The notes under the pieces: generated by a model
Told to the model about the DNA's origin: nothing
Seen by the model: the letters and a program-made list of their open reading frames with translations, nothing else
Database searches by the model: none
In this document: in pieces, positions 1 to 5,276 of the stretch
Layout of the letters: each line of letters opens with the position of its first letter
Numbering within the stretch: the first letter of the stretch is position 1
Source: an uncultured Collinsella sp.
Lineage (GTDB): Bacteria > Actinomycetota > Coriobacteriia > Coriobacteriales > Coriobacteriaceae
Direction: 5' to 3'
NCBI GenBank assembly: GCA_900541285.1
Contig: UQJA01000127.1
Coordinates: 1-5,276, forward strand
Length of the DNA: 5,276 nucleotides
Program-made: the position numbers and the translations under genes

Positions 1-212
1 CCGCCGACGTCCACCCACTCGGCTGCGAGCGAGACGCTCGGCATGAGCAGCGAACTTACCGTGAGCGCGCATACGGCGCCTACAACGATGCGGCGTGTCA
101 CGCGGCGCCAGCTTCCGTGTGCGAGCAGCGTGCGACGGCGCACGTCGGGCTCGACAAAATGGGCTCCAGAGGTTTTGTCATTGCGCTTGGGGGTCGTGAA
201 CAAGGCGGCCAT
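1..212 (-). CDS. N-terminal fragment of an exported protein of unknown function (runs off left edge)
   Basis: Reading the minus strand from an ATG at 212 gives 70 open codons up to the window edge. A GGGAG ribosome site at 218-222 lies five bases before this ATG. Two more in-frame ATGs at 224 and 230 lack such a site, so 212 is preferred. The protein opens with about 35 polar residues and then an arginine-rich patch (SWRRVTRRI, about residues 34-42). A hydrophobic stretch follows (about residues 42-62, IVVGAVCALTVSSLLMPSV). The end, SLAAEWVDVGG, looks like a signal-peptidase I site (after SLA or SLAA) followed by the start of a mature exported domain. The n-region is unusually long, and TRRIVV is only a loose match to a Tat motif, so Sec export with an extended signal is equally possible. 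The WVDVGG opening reminds me of large repeat-containing surface proteins of gut bacteria, but too little is visible to name a family. The permease terminator upstream separates it from its neighbour. Confidence 0.7.
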   Translation of the reverse strand, partial: MAALFTTPKRNDKTSGAHFVEPDVRRRTLLAHGSWRRVTRRIVVGAVCALTVSSLLMPSVSLAAEWVDVG

Positions 213-217
213 GGTTA

Positions 218-222
218 CTCCC
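218..222 (-). promoter_or_regulatory. Ribosome binding site of the left-edge exported protein
   Basis: On the minus strand GGGAG is followed by five bases (TAACC) and then ATG at 212. It decides between three in-frame ATG codons at 230, 224 and 212, since it lies downstream of the first two. Confidence 0.6.
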
Positions 223-227
223 ATCCT

Positions 228-240
228 CATAGGGCCTATG
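228..240. repeat. 13-bp perfect palindrome (CATAGG-G-CCTATG)
   Basis: CATAGG at 228-233 and CCTATG at 235-240 are exact reverse complements around one central base. The site lies just upstream of the ribosome site of the left-edge exported protein. The arms are too close for a good RNA hairpin, so a dimeric DNA-binding protein site is more plausible. It could also be chance; no regulator is assigned. Confidence 0.4.
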
Positions 241-286
241 CGATTACGCCCAGCATATCTGCAGGATGTAGCCGGCGGTAGTGCCG

Positions 287-308
287 TTTGGAGGGCAAAA
301 TGTCCAAA
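287..308. repeat. Inverted repeat TTTGGA-N10-TCCAAA upstream of the exported-protein gene
   Basis: TTTGGA at 287-292 and TCCAAA at 303-308 form a perfect 6-bp inverted repeat with a 10-base spacer. It lies about 75-95 bases upstream of the ATG at 212, a position where an operator or activator site could act. I see no clear -35/-10 pair in 213-346, so the promoter of that gene is not identified. Nothing else recognisable lies in the 213-346 gap. Confidence 0.35.
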
Positions 309-346
309 ACTTGGGAAGCAAAACATCGCGCGTCCGTGCGTTGCCT

Positions 347-393
347 GGCTTTAAAAGAAAAGCGCGGAGCCGCTCGATGCGACTCCGCGCTTT
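347..393 (-). terminator. Intrinsic terminator of the purine permease gene
   Basis: Arms at 359-369 and 383-393 (core AAGCGCGGAG / CTCCGCGCTT) form an 11-bp stem. Inside it CGC (371-373) pairs with GCG (379-381) around a five-base loop. Read on the minus strand the stem is followed by TTTCTTTTAAAG, a proper U-rich tail. On the plus strand the tail is poor, so it serves the minus-strand gene whose stop codon is at 420-422. Confidence 0.85.
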
Positions 394-419
394 GGTGTTC
401 TGCTTTGGCAGCTTTGCCG

Positions 420-1733
420 CTACGCTACAAAGAAGTAGACGAGGAAGGCGAGGGCTGCGATCCACATGAGCGGCTTGATCTTGGAGGCCTCGCCCTTAAA
501 GAGCGCGACGATCACGTAGGCGATAAAGCCCAGACCAATGCCGGCAGAGATGGAGTAGGTAAAGGGCACGCCGGCGACAATCATGAACGCCGGGAAACCC
601 TGCGACACGTCGGACCAGTCGATCTCGGAGGCCTCGCTCATCATGAGGTAGCCGACGTAGACCAGAGCACCGCAGGTGGCGGCGCTGGAAACGATGGTGA
701 CGATGGGGGAGAAGAACGCGGCGAGAATGAACAGCACGCCGGTGGTGACGGAGGTGAGGCCCGTGCGGCCACCGTCGGCGGCGCCGGAAGTGGACTCGAC
801 GAAGGTGGTGATGGAGGAGACGCCCATAAAGCCACCGGCAGCAGCGGCCACGGAGTCGACGACCAGGATGGGACGGATGTCCTCGACATTGCCGTCCTCG
901 GTCAAGAACTCGCCCTGCTTGGCGACGGCCATCGCGGTGCCCATGGTGTCGAAGAAGTCGCTCATGAGCAGCGAGAAGGCAACGACGAGCAGCATCGGGT
1001 CGGTCAGAACCTTCACGATGGCCATGTTGCCGTCTGCGGTGCTGGCAAACGGGGCGCCAAAGGTCGAGAAGTCGAGCGGTGCGATGAGGCCCTCGGGGGC
1101 GTGGGTGACGCCCAGCGGGATACCGGCGATAACGGCGACGATGATGCCGATGAGCAGCGAGCCCGGCACGTTGCGGGAAGCCAGGGCAACCGTCACGACG
1201 ATGGAGATGATGCCGACGATAAAGGTGGGGGAGGCGATGTCGCCCAGGCCGACGAGCGTACCGGCGCCAGCGGTGATGATGCCGGCGTCGCACAGGCCGA
1301 TCATGGCGATAAACAGGCCCAGACCCACCGAGATGGCGTGGCGCAGGACCACGGGGATGGCGTCCATGATGGCCTCGCGCAGGCCGCAAAGGACGAGCAG
1401 CAAGATGACGATGCCTTCGAGGAAGATAACGCTCATGGCCACGTGCCAGTCACCGCCGCACATGGTGGTGGCGATGCCCGCGATCATGGCGTTGATGCCC
1501 AGGCCCGACGCGCAGGCGAGCGGGCGGTTGGCGAAGATGCCCATGCAGATGGTCATGATGCCGGCGCCCAGGCAAGTGGCGCAGGCGAGTGCTCCCGCAT
1601 CGATGCCGGCGCCCGAGAGCACTGCGGGGTTGACGGCGATGATGTAGGCCATCGCCAGGAATGTTGTCAGTCCAGCGCGAAGTTCGGTCCCGATTGTGGA
1701 CTTGCGCTCACTGACGTGAAAAAGTTCGTCCAT
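420..1733 (-). CDS. NCS2-family purine base permease (AzgA/PbuG-like, adenine/guanine/hypoxanthine)
   Basis: A 437-residue, very hydrophobic membrane protein that imports purine bases, probably by proton symport, for salvage. Visible family landmarks are AGLTTFLAMAYIIAVNP in the first membrane segment (about residues 20-36), ANRPLACASGLGINA (68-82) and SDFFDTMGT (258-266). There is also the signature GVSSITTFVES...GGRTG (about 304-325). In these transporters the acidic residues of the DFFDT and TTFVES regions line the substrate site. Length and a 12-14 segment pattern fit the AzgA/PbuG/GhxP/AdeP branch rather than the uracil/xanthine branch. The open frame extends upstream to a GTG at 1790, but the ATG at 1733 is preferred because AAGGAAAGG lies just before it and MDELFHVSERK is a normal family N-terminus. 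The family loop usually reads APGMGLNA; here it is ASGLGINA. Exact base specificity cannot be read from sequence. It is transcribed alone, divergently from the deformylase-like gene. Confidence 0.92.
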   Translation of the reverse strand: MDELFHVSERKSTIGTELRAGLTTFLAMAYIIAVNPAVLSGAGIDAGALACATCLGAGIMTICMGIFANRPLACASGLGINAMIAGIATTMCGGDWHVAMSVIFLEGIVILLLVLCGLREAIMDAIPVVLRHAISVGLGLFIAMIGLCDAGIITAGAGTLVGLGDIASPTFIVGIISIVVTVALASRNVPGSLLIGIIVAVIAGIPLGVTHAPEGLIAPLDFSTFGAPFASTADGNMAIVKVLTDPMLLVVAFSLLMSDFFDTMGTAMAVAKQGEFLTEDGNVEDIRPILVVDSVAAAAGGFMGVSSITTFVESTSGAADGGRTGLTSVTTGVLFILAAFFSPIVTIVSSAATCGALVYVGYLMMSEASEIDWSDVSQGFPAFMIVAGVPFTYSISAGIGLGFIAYVIVALFKGEASKIKPLMWIAALAFLVYFFVA

Positions 1734-1738
1734 GCATA

Positions 1739-1748
1739 CCCTTTCCTT
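1739..1748 (-). promoter_or_regulatory. Ribosome binding site deciding the permease start
   Basis: Minus-strand AAGGAAAGGG ends five bases before the ATG at 1733. It supports this ATG over the in-frame GTG at 1790, which lies within or upstream of a candidate -10 box and has no comparable site. Confidence 0.7.
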
Positions 1749-1750
1749 GT

Positions 1751-1771
1751 TCGGCCCCGAGTTTAGGCCGA
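1751..1771 (-). promoter_or_regulatory. Hairpin in the permease leader next to its ribosome site
   Basis: TCGGCC at 1751-1756 and GGCCGA at 1766-1771 pair as a 6-bp GC-rich stem with a nine-base loop. In the permease mRNA the stem ends two bases before the ribosome site. It lacks a U tract, so it is not a terminator. It may tune translation or mRNA stability. I do not recognise the conserved core of a purine riboswitch here. Confidence 0.35.
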
Positions 1772-1788
1772 TTGACACGAACTCATTC

Positions 1789-1794
1789 ACTATA
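1789..1794 (-). promoter_or_regulatory. Candidate -10 box for the permease
   Basis: The minus strand reads TATAGT, five of six matches to the sigma-70 -10 consensus. It would give a leader of about 50 bases containing the hairpin and ribosome site. No acceptable -35 box lies 16-18 bases upstream, so the call is weak. Confidence 0.3.
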
Positions 1795-1858
1795 TCGCCT
1801 TTACAACCTTGCTGTTCCTCACATGTTGATGTTCGGCGCTTTGTAGCGGACGGGCGGT

Positions 1859-1875
1859 ATTTTCCGTATGAAAAT
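1859..1875. promoter_or_regulatory. Operator-like inverted repeat ATTTTC-N5-GAAAAT
   Basis: Perfect 6-bp arms at 1859-1864 and 1870-1875 flank CGTAT. The repeat is AT-rich within a GC-rich genome. It covers the place where the -35 region should be for the TATACT box at 1888-1893, a classic position for a repressor or activator. It lies in the shared divergent region, so it could also affect the permease. The cognate regulator is unknown. Confidence 0.45.
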
Positions 1876-1887
1876 GTGTGGGTACCG

Positions 1888-1893
1888 TATACT
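1888..1893 (+). promoter_or_regulatory. Candidate -10 box of the deformylase-like gene
   Basis: TATACT matches five of six consensus positions and lies 34 bases before the ATG at 1927. No good -35 is seen at the right spacing; the inverted repeat at 1859-1875 occupies that place. Confidence 0.4.
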
Positions 1894-1926
1894 TAAGCAG
1901 TTACAACGACCCCTATGGAGGAACGT

Positions 1927-2346
1927 ATGATTAAAGAGCTCTGCCACGACGAGGCTATTCTGTCCCAGCGTTGCGAGGTCGCGACCGTCGAGGACGAGTC
2001 GGTGGCACAGGACCTGATCGATACCATCAAGTCGCTCGACGATGCCGGCTGCCTTGCCGCCAACCAGATTGGCGTCACCAAGAAGGTCTGCGTCTACCTG
2101 GACGATGCCGGCGAGCCCCATGTGCTCTACAACCCCCGTCTGGTGTTTGGTCTGGGCGCCAGCAAGATGGAGGAGAGCTGCCTGACGCACGAGGAGGTCA
2201 CCAAGTCCACGCGCTACATCAAGTGCAAGGTTGCCTTTGACCAGATCGTCGACGGCAAGATGCGCGAGCGCAAGCAGGACTTTGTGGGCTTCGAGGCTCA
2301 AATGATTCAACACATGATTGATCACTGCTTAGGCAAACTCGTCTAG
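1927..2346 (+). CDS. Short peptide deformylase-like protein lacking the catalytic glutamate
   Basis: A 139-residue protein of the peptide deformylase fold, the metalloenzymes that remove the formyl group from nascent proteins. All three family motifs are placed as expected. Motif 1 is GCLAANQ (residues 41-47; usual GxGLAAxQ). Motif 2 is ESCLT (83-87; usual EGCLS), with Cys85 as a likely metal ligand. Motif 3 is QHMIDH (128-133; usual QHExDH), with His129 and His133 as the other ligands. The general-base glutamate of HExxH is therefore Met130, and the reading frame through this codon is clean to the stop. The protein is shorter than typical 150-190 residue deformylases. The start at 1927 is chosen because GGAGG at 1917-1921 lies five bases upstream; an ATG at 1915 precedes that site. 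It forms a single-gene unit closed by terminators. Metal binding probably survives, but deformylase activity is doubtful. I recall similar short HMIDH proteins annotated as deformylase in other gut anaerobes, which is not verified here. Confidence 0.85.
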   Translation: MIKELCHDEAILSQRCEVATVEDESVAQDLIDTIKSLDDAGCLAANQIGVTKKVCVYLDDAGEPHVLYNPRLVFGLGASKMEESCLTHEEVTKSTRYIKCKVAFDQIVDGKMRERKQDFVGFEAQMIQHMIDHCLGKLV

Positions 2347-2360
2347 AGCGGTTCAATTGG

Positions 2361-2380
2361 GGACCGAATTTGCGGTCTTT
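2361..2380 (+). terminator. Small hairpin after the deformylase-like gene, possible weak terminator
   Basis: GACCG at 2362-2366 pairs with CGGTC at 2373-2377 around a six-base loop, followed by only three T residues. It directly precedes the much stronger hairpin at 2382-2418, so the two may act in tandem. Confidence 0.4.
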
Positions 2381-2381
2381 G

Positions 2382-2418
2382 AGCCCGGGTATGACGTTGT
2401 TGTCATGTCCGGGCTTTT
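2382..2418 (+). terminator. Strong intrinsic terminator of the deformylase-like gene
   Basis: AGCCCGG (2382-2388) pairs with CCGGGCT (2409-2415), two G-U wobbles continue the stem, and ATGAC (2391-2395) pairs with GTCAT (2402-2406). The result is a continuous 14-bp stem with a GTTGTT loop, followed by TTTTGTGTTT. It separates this unit from the bile salt hydrolase gene, which should therefore have its own promoter in 2419-2470. I see only weak boxes there (GTGACA at 2441-2446 with no good -10). Confidence 0.88.
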
Positions 2419-2471
2419 GTGTTTAGCGCCTTTTTGTTTGGTGACAATAAGCTTAGCAAGAACGTAAGGCT

Positions 2472-2477
2472 AGGAGG
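2472..2477 (+). promoter_or_regulatory. Ribosome binding site that fixes the bile salt hydrolase start
   Basis: AGGAGG, a perfect Shine-Dalgarno core, lies four bases before the ATG at 2482. The frame is open upstream to an ATG at 2419, but only the 2482 start places the catalytic cysteine at position 2. Confidence 0.85.
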
Positions 2478-2481
2478 CGCT

Positions 2482-3447
2482 ATGTGCACGAGTATTCGAT
2501 TTACCGATGATTCCGGCCACATGTATCTGGGACGCAACCTCGACTGGAGCTTTGACTACGGCCAACAGGTTCGCGTGATGCCGCGCGGGTTTCACATTCC
2601 GTATTCGTTTATCGACGACGCGACAGCGGCACACGCGGTGATCGGTATGTGCATCGATTACAAGAACTACCCTATGTTCTTCGATTGCGGCAACGATGCG
2701 GGCCTCGCCGTGGCGGGCCTCAATTTCCCGGGTTATGCCGAGTATGCCGAGGGACCGGTTGATGGAAAGACCAATATCGCGGCCTATGAGTTTCCCCTGT
2801 GGGTGGCAGCGACGTTCTCGACGGTCGACGAGGTCGAGGCTGCGCTGCGCGATACGGTGATTGTCGCCAAATCTGCCGGAGAGGGGCTGGGCGTGTCGCT
2901 GCTCCATTGGATTATCGGCGACAGCCAGCGTAGCATCGTGGTCGAGATGATGGCTGACGGCCTGCATGTATACGACGATCCGGTCGACACCCTTGCCAAT
3001 CAGCCCACCTTCCCGTGGCACATGGAAAACCTGCGCACCTATATCACGGCCACAAGCGATTTTCCGCAGACGGCGACATGGCGTGGCGCCGAGCTCAAGC
3101 CCTATGGCGCGGGTGCCGGCATGCGCGGTATTCCGGGTGACTGCTATTCGCCGAGCCGTTTTGTAAAGGCGGCGTACCTCAATGCCAATTACCCGCAAAA
3201 GGAGAGCGAGACCGAAAACGTCGTCCGCATGTTCCGTTCACTCGAGGGCGTGGTGATGATTGAGGGGGCGTCCAGGATGGGCGATGGCAAGTTCGAGAAG
3301 ACTATCTACACCGGATGCTTTAGCGCGCGCACGGGCAATTATTACTACGCGATGTATGGGGATCCGTCGATTCGCTACGTGAGCCTGATGGATGCCGAGG
3401 GCGCGAGCCCCGATAGGCTCGTGGTTCCCGAGCCGCGTCGTTCGTAG
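2482..3447 (+). CDS. bsh: Bile salt hydrolase (choloylglycine hydrolase, Ntn-hydrolase family)
   Basis: A 321-residue cytoplasmic enzyme expected to hydrolyse the amide bond of glycine- and taurine-conjugated bile salts. The start MCTSIRF puts Cys2 as nucleophile once the initiator Met is removed, as the family requires. The other active-site residues are present: Arg18 and Asp21 in GRNLDWS, Asn81 in AGLNFPGYAEY, Asn173 in LANQPTF and Arg226 in SPSRF. Length is normal for the family, and there is no signal peptide or pre-peptide, as in Gram-positive bile salt hydrolases. From memory the sequence tracks bifidobacterial bile salt hydrolases through GRNLDWSF, FDCxNxxGLAxAGLNFPGY, EFPLWVA, SLLHWxIGDxxRSIVVE and GAGxGMxGIPGD. 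This favours bile salt hydrolase over the related penicillin V acylases. One difference is Ala172 where the family usually has Thr in the LTNxPTF motif. The gene stands alone between a terminator and a convergent gene. Preference for taurine or glycine conjugates cannot be read here. Confidence 0.93.
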   Translation: MCTSIRFTDDSGHMYLGRNLDWSFDYGQQVRVMPRGFHIPYSFIDDATAAHAVIGMCIDYKNYPMFFDCGNDAGLAVAGLNFPGYAEYAEGPVDGKTNIAAYEFPLWVAATFSTVDEVEAALRDTVIVAKSAGEGLGVSLLHWIIGDSQRSIVVEMMADGLHVYDDPVDTLANQPTFPWHMENLRTYITATSDFPQTATWRGAELKPYGAGAGMRGIPGDCYSPSRFVKAAYLNANYPQKESETENVVRMFRSLEGVVMIEGASRMGDGKFEKTIYTGCFSARTGNYYYAMYGDPSIRYVSLMDAEGASPDRLVVPEPRRS

Positions 3448-3470
3448 CTCACTGGTCCGTTGCGACATAA

Positions 3471-3506
3471 AACGGCCTCGCACCTCTTATGAGATGCGAG
3501 GCCGTT
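3471..3506. terminator. Shared terminator hairpin between two convergent genes
   Basis: AACGGCCTCGCA (3471-3482) and its exact reverse complement (3495-3506) form a perfect 12-bp stem. Inside, TCT (3485-3487) pairs with AGA (3492-3494). Read on the minus strand the stem is followed by TTTTATG, a good tail for the potassium transporter gene. On the plus strand the tail is only TTGT, so termination of the bile salt hydrolase transcript is likely but probably weaker. Confidence 0.82.
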
Positions 3507-3528
3507 GTCGTCAATGGCTGGTGGCGTG

Positions 3529-5276
3529 TTAGAAGTTGGCGTCGTTGAGCTGGGTGCTTTCGAGTCCGTCGAGTTGCTGTTGCTCGGGCGTATCGGCGAC
3601 GCTCTCGAGCAGCTCGGTGGGATCGACGTTCATGTCCTTACCGGCTTCGTTGCCGTTGACCAGGTCGTCCGAGAAGATGTCGACTTCCATTTCCTCGGCC
3701 TCTTCGATCAGGATCTCGAGCGGCACCTGGGTGCGAATGAGTTTGACTGCCGGACGCATGCGGGCAAAGAGCGGTACGTACTCAATGATGATGGCCGAGT
3801 TCTCGAGACCATACCAACGTGCCGGGCTTCCGCAGGCGCGGCGGACGGCGTACTTGATGGCCATCACACGGTGGTCGTTGCGGTTGATGTCCGTTTCGGG
3901 GGCAAGCATCTTGCGCAGCATGCAAAAACGGAAGTCGCCCACGTTGCCGCGGGTCTCGTAGATAGAGTAGGTGTGATGCTGCGGCGGCAACTCACCCGAT
4001 GCCATCAGGTCGCCAACGATCTGGCGCAGGTAGGCGTTGATGCGCTGATTGACCTTAAAGCCCAGGTCCAAGCGCACCCGGAACAGGAAGTCCGTGCCAA
4101 AGGTCTCAACGGAATATTCGTGCGTATAGGGCTCGTCGGTAACGTGCACGTTGATGAACCAATATGCCTTGGCGCGCTTGGGGTGCTTGTCCAGGATGGA
4201 ATAAAGCACGTCGCGGTCGAGCGTGAGCGGGTCGGGGCTGTTGGTGAGAAATACCAGATTGTCAGCGAGCACGGGATAGGTCTCGTCGTTGCGCAGGCGG
4301 TTGAGCTGATCGATGTACTTGGAGACGGGCAGCAGGATCGTTTGCGTGCGCTCGATGGCGGTGCCGCGGCGCCACACGTACATAAGGCCGAACAGCAGCG
4401 AGGCCAAGAAGATCATGACGTAACCGCCGTCAAAGAACATGGTGAGGCACGAAGCGAAGAAGCACAGCTCAATGGCACCGAAGAGCAGGGCGAAGACGCA
4501 GGCACCCAGCTTGTGCTTGAGGATGCCGGCGATGTAGCTCGTCAGCAGCGTGGTGGTCATAAGCATGGTCACGGTAATGGCGAGACCATAGGCGCTCTCC
4601 ATGCGCTCGGAGTTTTGGAACAGCAGCACGATGAAGATGCAGCCGACCCACATGATGTTGTTGACGAGCGGAATGTAGATCTGCCCCTTGGTCTCGGAGG
4701 GGTAGTTGATGCGCATGTGGGGCATGAGGTCGAGCCGCACGGCCTCGGAGACGATGGGGTAGGAGCCGGTGATGAGCGCCTGGGAGGCGATGATGGCGGC
4801 AAAGGTGGAGAGCAGGACGGCGAAGACGCGCATCTGACCGGGCAGCATCTGGAAGAACGGGTTGAGGTCGGAGATGGCGGCGAGGTCGGCGTTGCCGGCG
4901 TTGGCGATGATCCAGGCTCCCTGGCCGAGGTAGTTGAGGATGAGGCAGACCTTCACGAACGGCCAGGTGGCGTAGATGTTGGGCTTGCCCACGTGCCCCA
5001 TGTCCGAGTAGAGGGCCTCGGCGCCGGTGGTGCACAGGAAGACGTTGCCGAGCACCATGAGGCCGGCGGCGTTGAGGTTGCCGTCGAAGAGGAACATGAT
5101 GCCGCGCAGCGGGTTGAAGGCGCGCAGGACGCTGAGGTCCAGGCCGATGTTCATGAGGCCGGCGAAGGCGAGGAAGGCGAACCACAGCGTCATGACCGGG
5201 CCGAAGAGCTTGCCGATCGTGGAGGTGCCCGCCTTCTGGAGGAAGAAGAGGACGCACAGGATGCAGATCACGATTG
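3529..5276 (-). CDS. kup: KUP-family potassium uptake transporter, C-terminal part (5' end beyond right edge)
   Basis: 581 visible residues of a K+ uptake system of the KUP/HAK/KT family, an inner-membrane K+/H+ symporter. The frame is open to the window edge, so the first membrane segments are missing; by comparison with E. coli Kup roughly 150-170 residues lie outside. An internal GTG at 5271 is not a real start. Family landmarks, counted from that codon, are GTSTIGKLFGPVMTLWF (about 15-31), TGAEALYSDMGHVGKPNI (about 82-99), LNYLGQGAW, ITGSYPIVSEAVRLDLMPHM and AYGLAITVTMLMTTTLL. After the last membrane segment comes the usual cytoplasmic domain (VFLTNSPDPL, YWFINVHVTDEPY, FRVRLDLGF). It ends in an acidic tail of about 60 residues, rich in Glu, Asp and Gln. 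The full protein would be around 740 residues, longer than the 622 of E. coli Kup, mainly in the C-terminal domain. The stop at 3529-3531 is followed by the shared terminator. Confidence 0.93.
   Translation of the reverse strand, partial: IVICILCVLFFLQKAGTSTIGKLFGPVMTLWFAFLAFAGLMNIGLDLSVLRAFNPLRGIMFLFDGNLNAAGLMVLGNVFLCTTGAEALYSDMGHVGKPNIYATWPFVKVCLILNYLGQGAWIIANAGNADLAAISDLNPFFQMLPGQMRVFAVLLSTFAAIIASQALITGSYPIVSEAVRLDLMPHMRINYPSETKGQIYIPLVNNIMWVGCIFIVLLFQNSERMESAYGLAITVTMLMTTTLLTSYIAGILKHKLGACVFALLFGAIELCFFASCLTMFFDGGYVMIFLASLLFGLMYVWRRGTAIERTQTILLPVSKYIDQLNRLRNDETYPVLADNLVFLTNSPDPLTLDRDVLYSILDKHPKRAKAYWFINVHVTDEPYTHEYSVETFGTDFLFRVRLDLGFKVNQRINAYLRQIVGDLMASGELPPQHHTYSIYETRGNVGDFRFCMLRKMLAPETDINRNDHRVMAIKYAVRRACGSPARWYGLENSAIIIEYVPLFARMRPAVKLIRTQVPLEILIEEAEEMEVDIFSDDLVNGNEAGKDMNVDPTELLESVADTPEQQQLDGLESTQLNDANF

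Noticed and set aside
43..354. Plus-strand frame of 103 codons at the left edge
   Set aside because: It has no ribosome site and runs across the intergenic region. The minus strand carries a better-supported gene with a ribosome site and signal peptide.
676..1647. Second plus-strand open frame (323 codons) opposite the permease
   Set aside because: Another complement-frame shadow, rich in Met, Ser, Pro and Thr, overlapping the true gene throughout.
288..1766. Very long plus-strand open frame (492 codons) opposite the purine permease
   Set aside because: It is antisense to a well-recognised membrane transporter. Its product is a low-complexity run of Gly, Asp, His and Ala, typical of the complement of a GC-rich hydrophobic gene. 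It has no ribosome site or family motif.
1733..1926. Possible purine riboswitch upstream of the permease
   Set aside because: I looked for the three-way junction and conserved loops of the purine aptamer and did not find them. Only a simple 6-bp hairpin is present.
2470..3198. Minus-strand open frame of 242 codons opposite the bile salt hydrolase
   Set aside because: Antisense shadow. The sense frame carries every active-site residue of the family, and the antisense product is rich in Arg and His with no motif.
4469..5257. Minus-strand frame of 262 codons inside the KUP gene
   Set aside because: An out-of-frame shadow rich in Arg, His and Pro. The KUP frame is unmistakable.
420..5276. A dedicated multi-gene system linking permease, deformylase-like protein, bile salt hydrolase and KUP
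   Set aside because: The genes are in separate transcription units with their own terminators and mixed orientation, and their known roles are unrelated. Adjacency alone is not evidence of a joint function.

Overview
The window is an ordinary-looking stretch of bacterial chromosome, moderately GC-rich, with strong Shine-Dalgarno sites and well-formed intrinsic terminators. A bile salt hydrolase that, from memory, closely resembles the bifidobacterial enzymes, together with the other gene families, suggests a gut-dwelling Gram-positive actinobacterium. A Collinsella-like member of the Coriobacteriia is my best guess. This is inference from sequence flavour and gene content, because no marker gene or rRNA is present.

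From left to right there are five genes. (1) At the left edge is the first 70 codons of a minus-strand exported protein of unknown function, which runs off the window. (2) Positions 420-1733 (minus) hold a complete NCS2/AzgA-type purine base permease ending at a clear terminator at 347-393. (3) Divergent from it, at 1927-2346 (plus), is a short peptide deformylase-like protein in which the catalytic glutamate of the metal-binding HExxH motif is a methionine. A strong terminator at 2382-2418 closes this unit. (4) Positions 2482-3447 (plus) hold a complete choloylglycine (bile salt) hydrolase with all the main Ntn-hydrolase active-site residues. (5) Convergent with it, across a shared hairpin at 3471-3506, is the C-terminal ~580 residues of a KUP-family potassium transporter (minus), whose 5' end lies beyond the right edge.

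Each gene looks like its own transcription unit: every 3' end in the window is followed by a terminator, and no two genes are close enough to be translationally coupled. There is no sign of a shared pathway beyond life in the gut (purine salvage, bile detoxification, potassium uptake). No tRNA, rRNA, CRISPR array, insertion sequence or phage gene was seen, and no intergenic gap exceeds about 210 bases. I found no convincing new multi-gene system. The best leads are the HMIDH deformylase-like protein, a palindrome positioned over its promoter, the long N-region of the left-edge exported protein, and a Thr-to-Ala change beside a bile salt hydrolase active-site asparagine.
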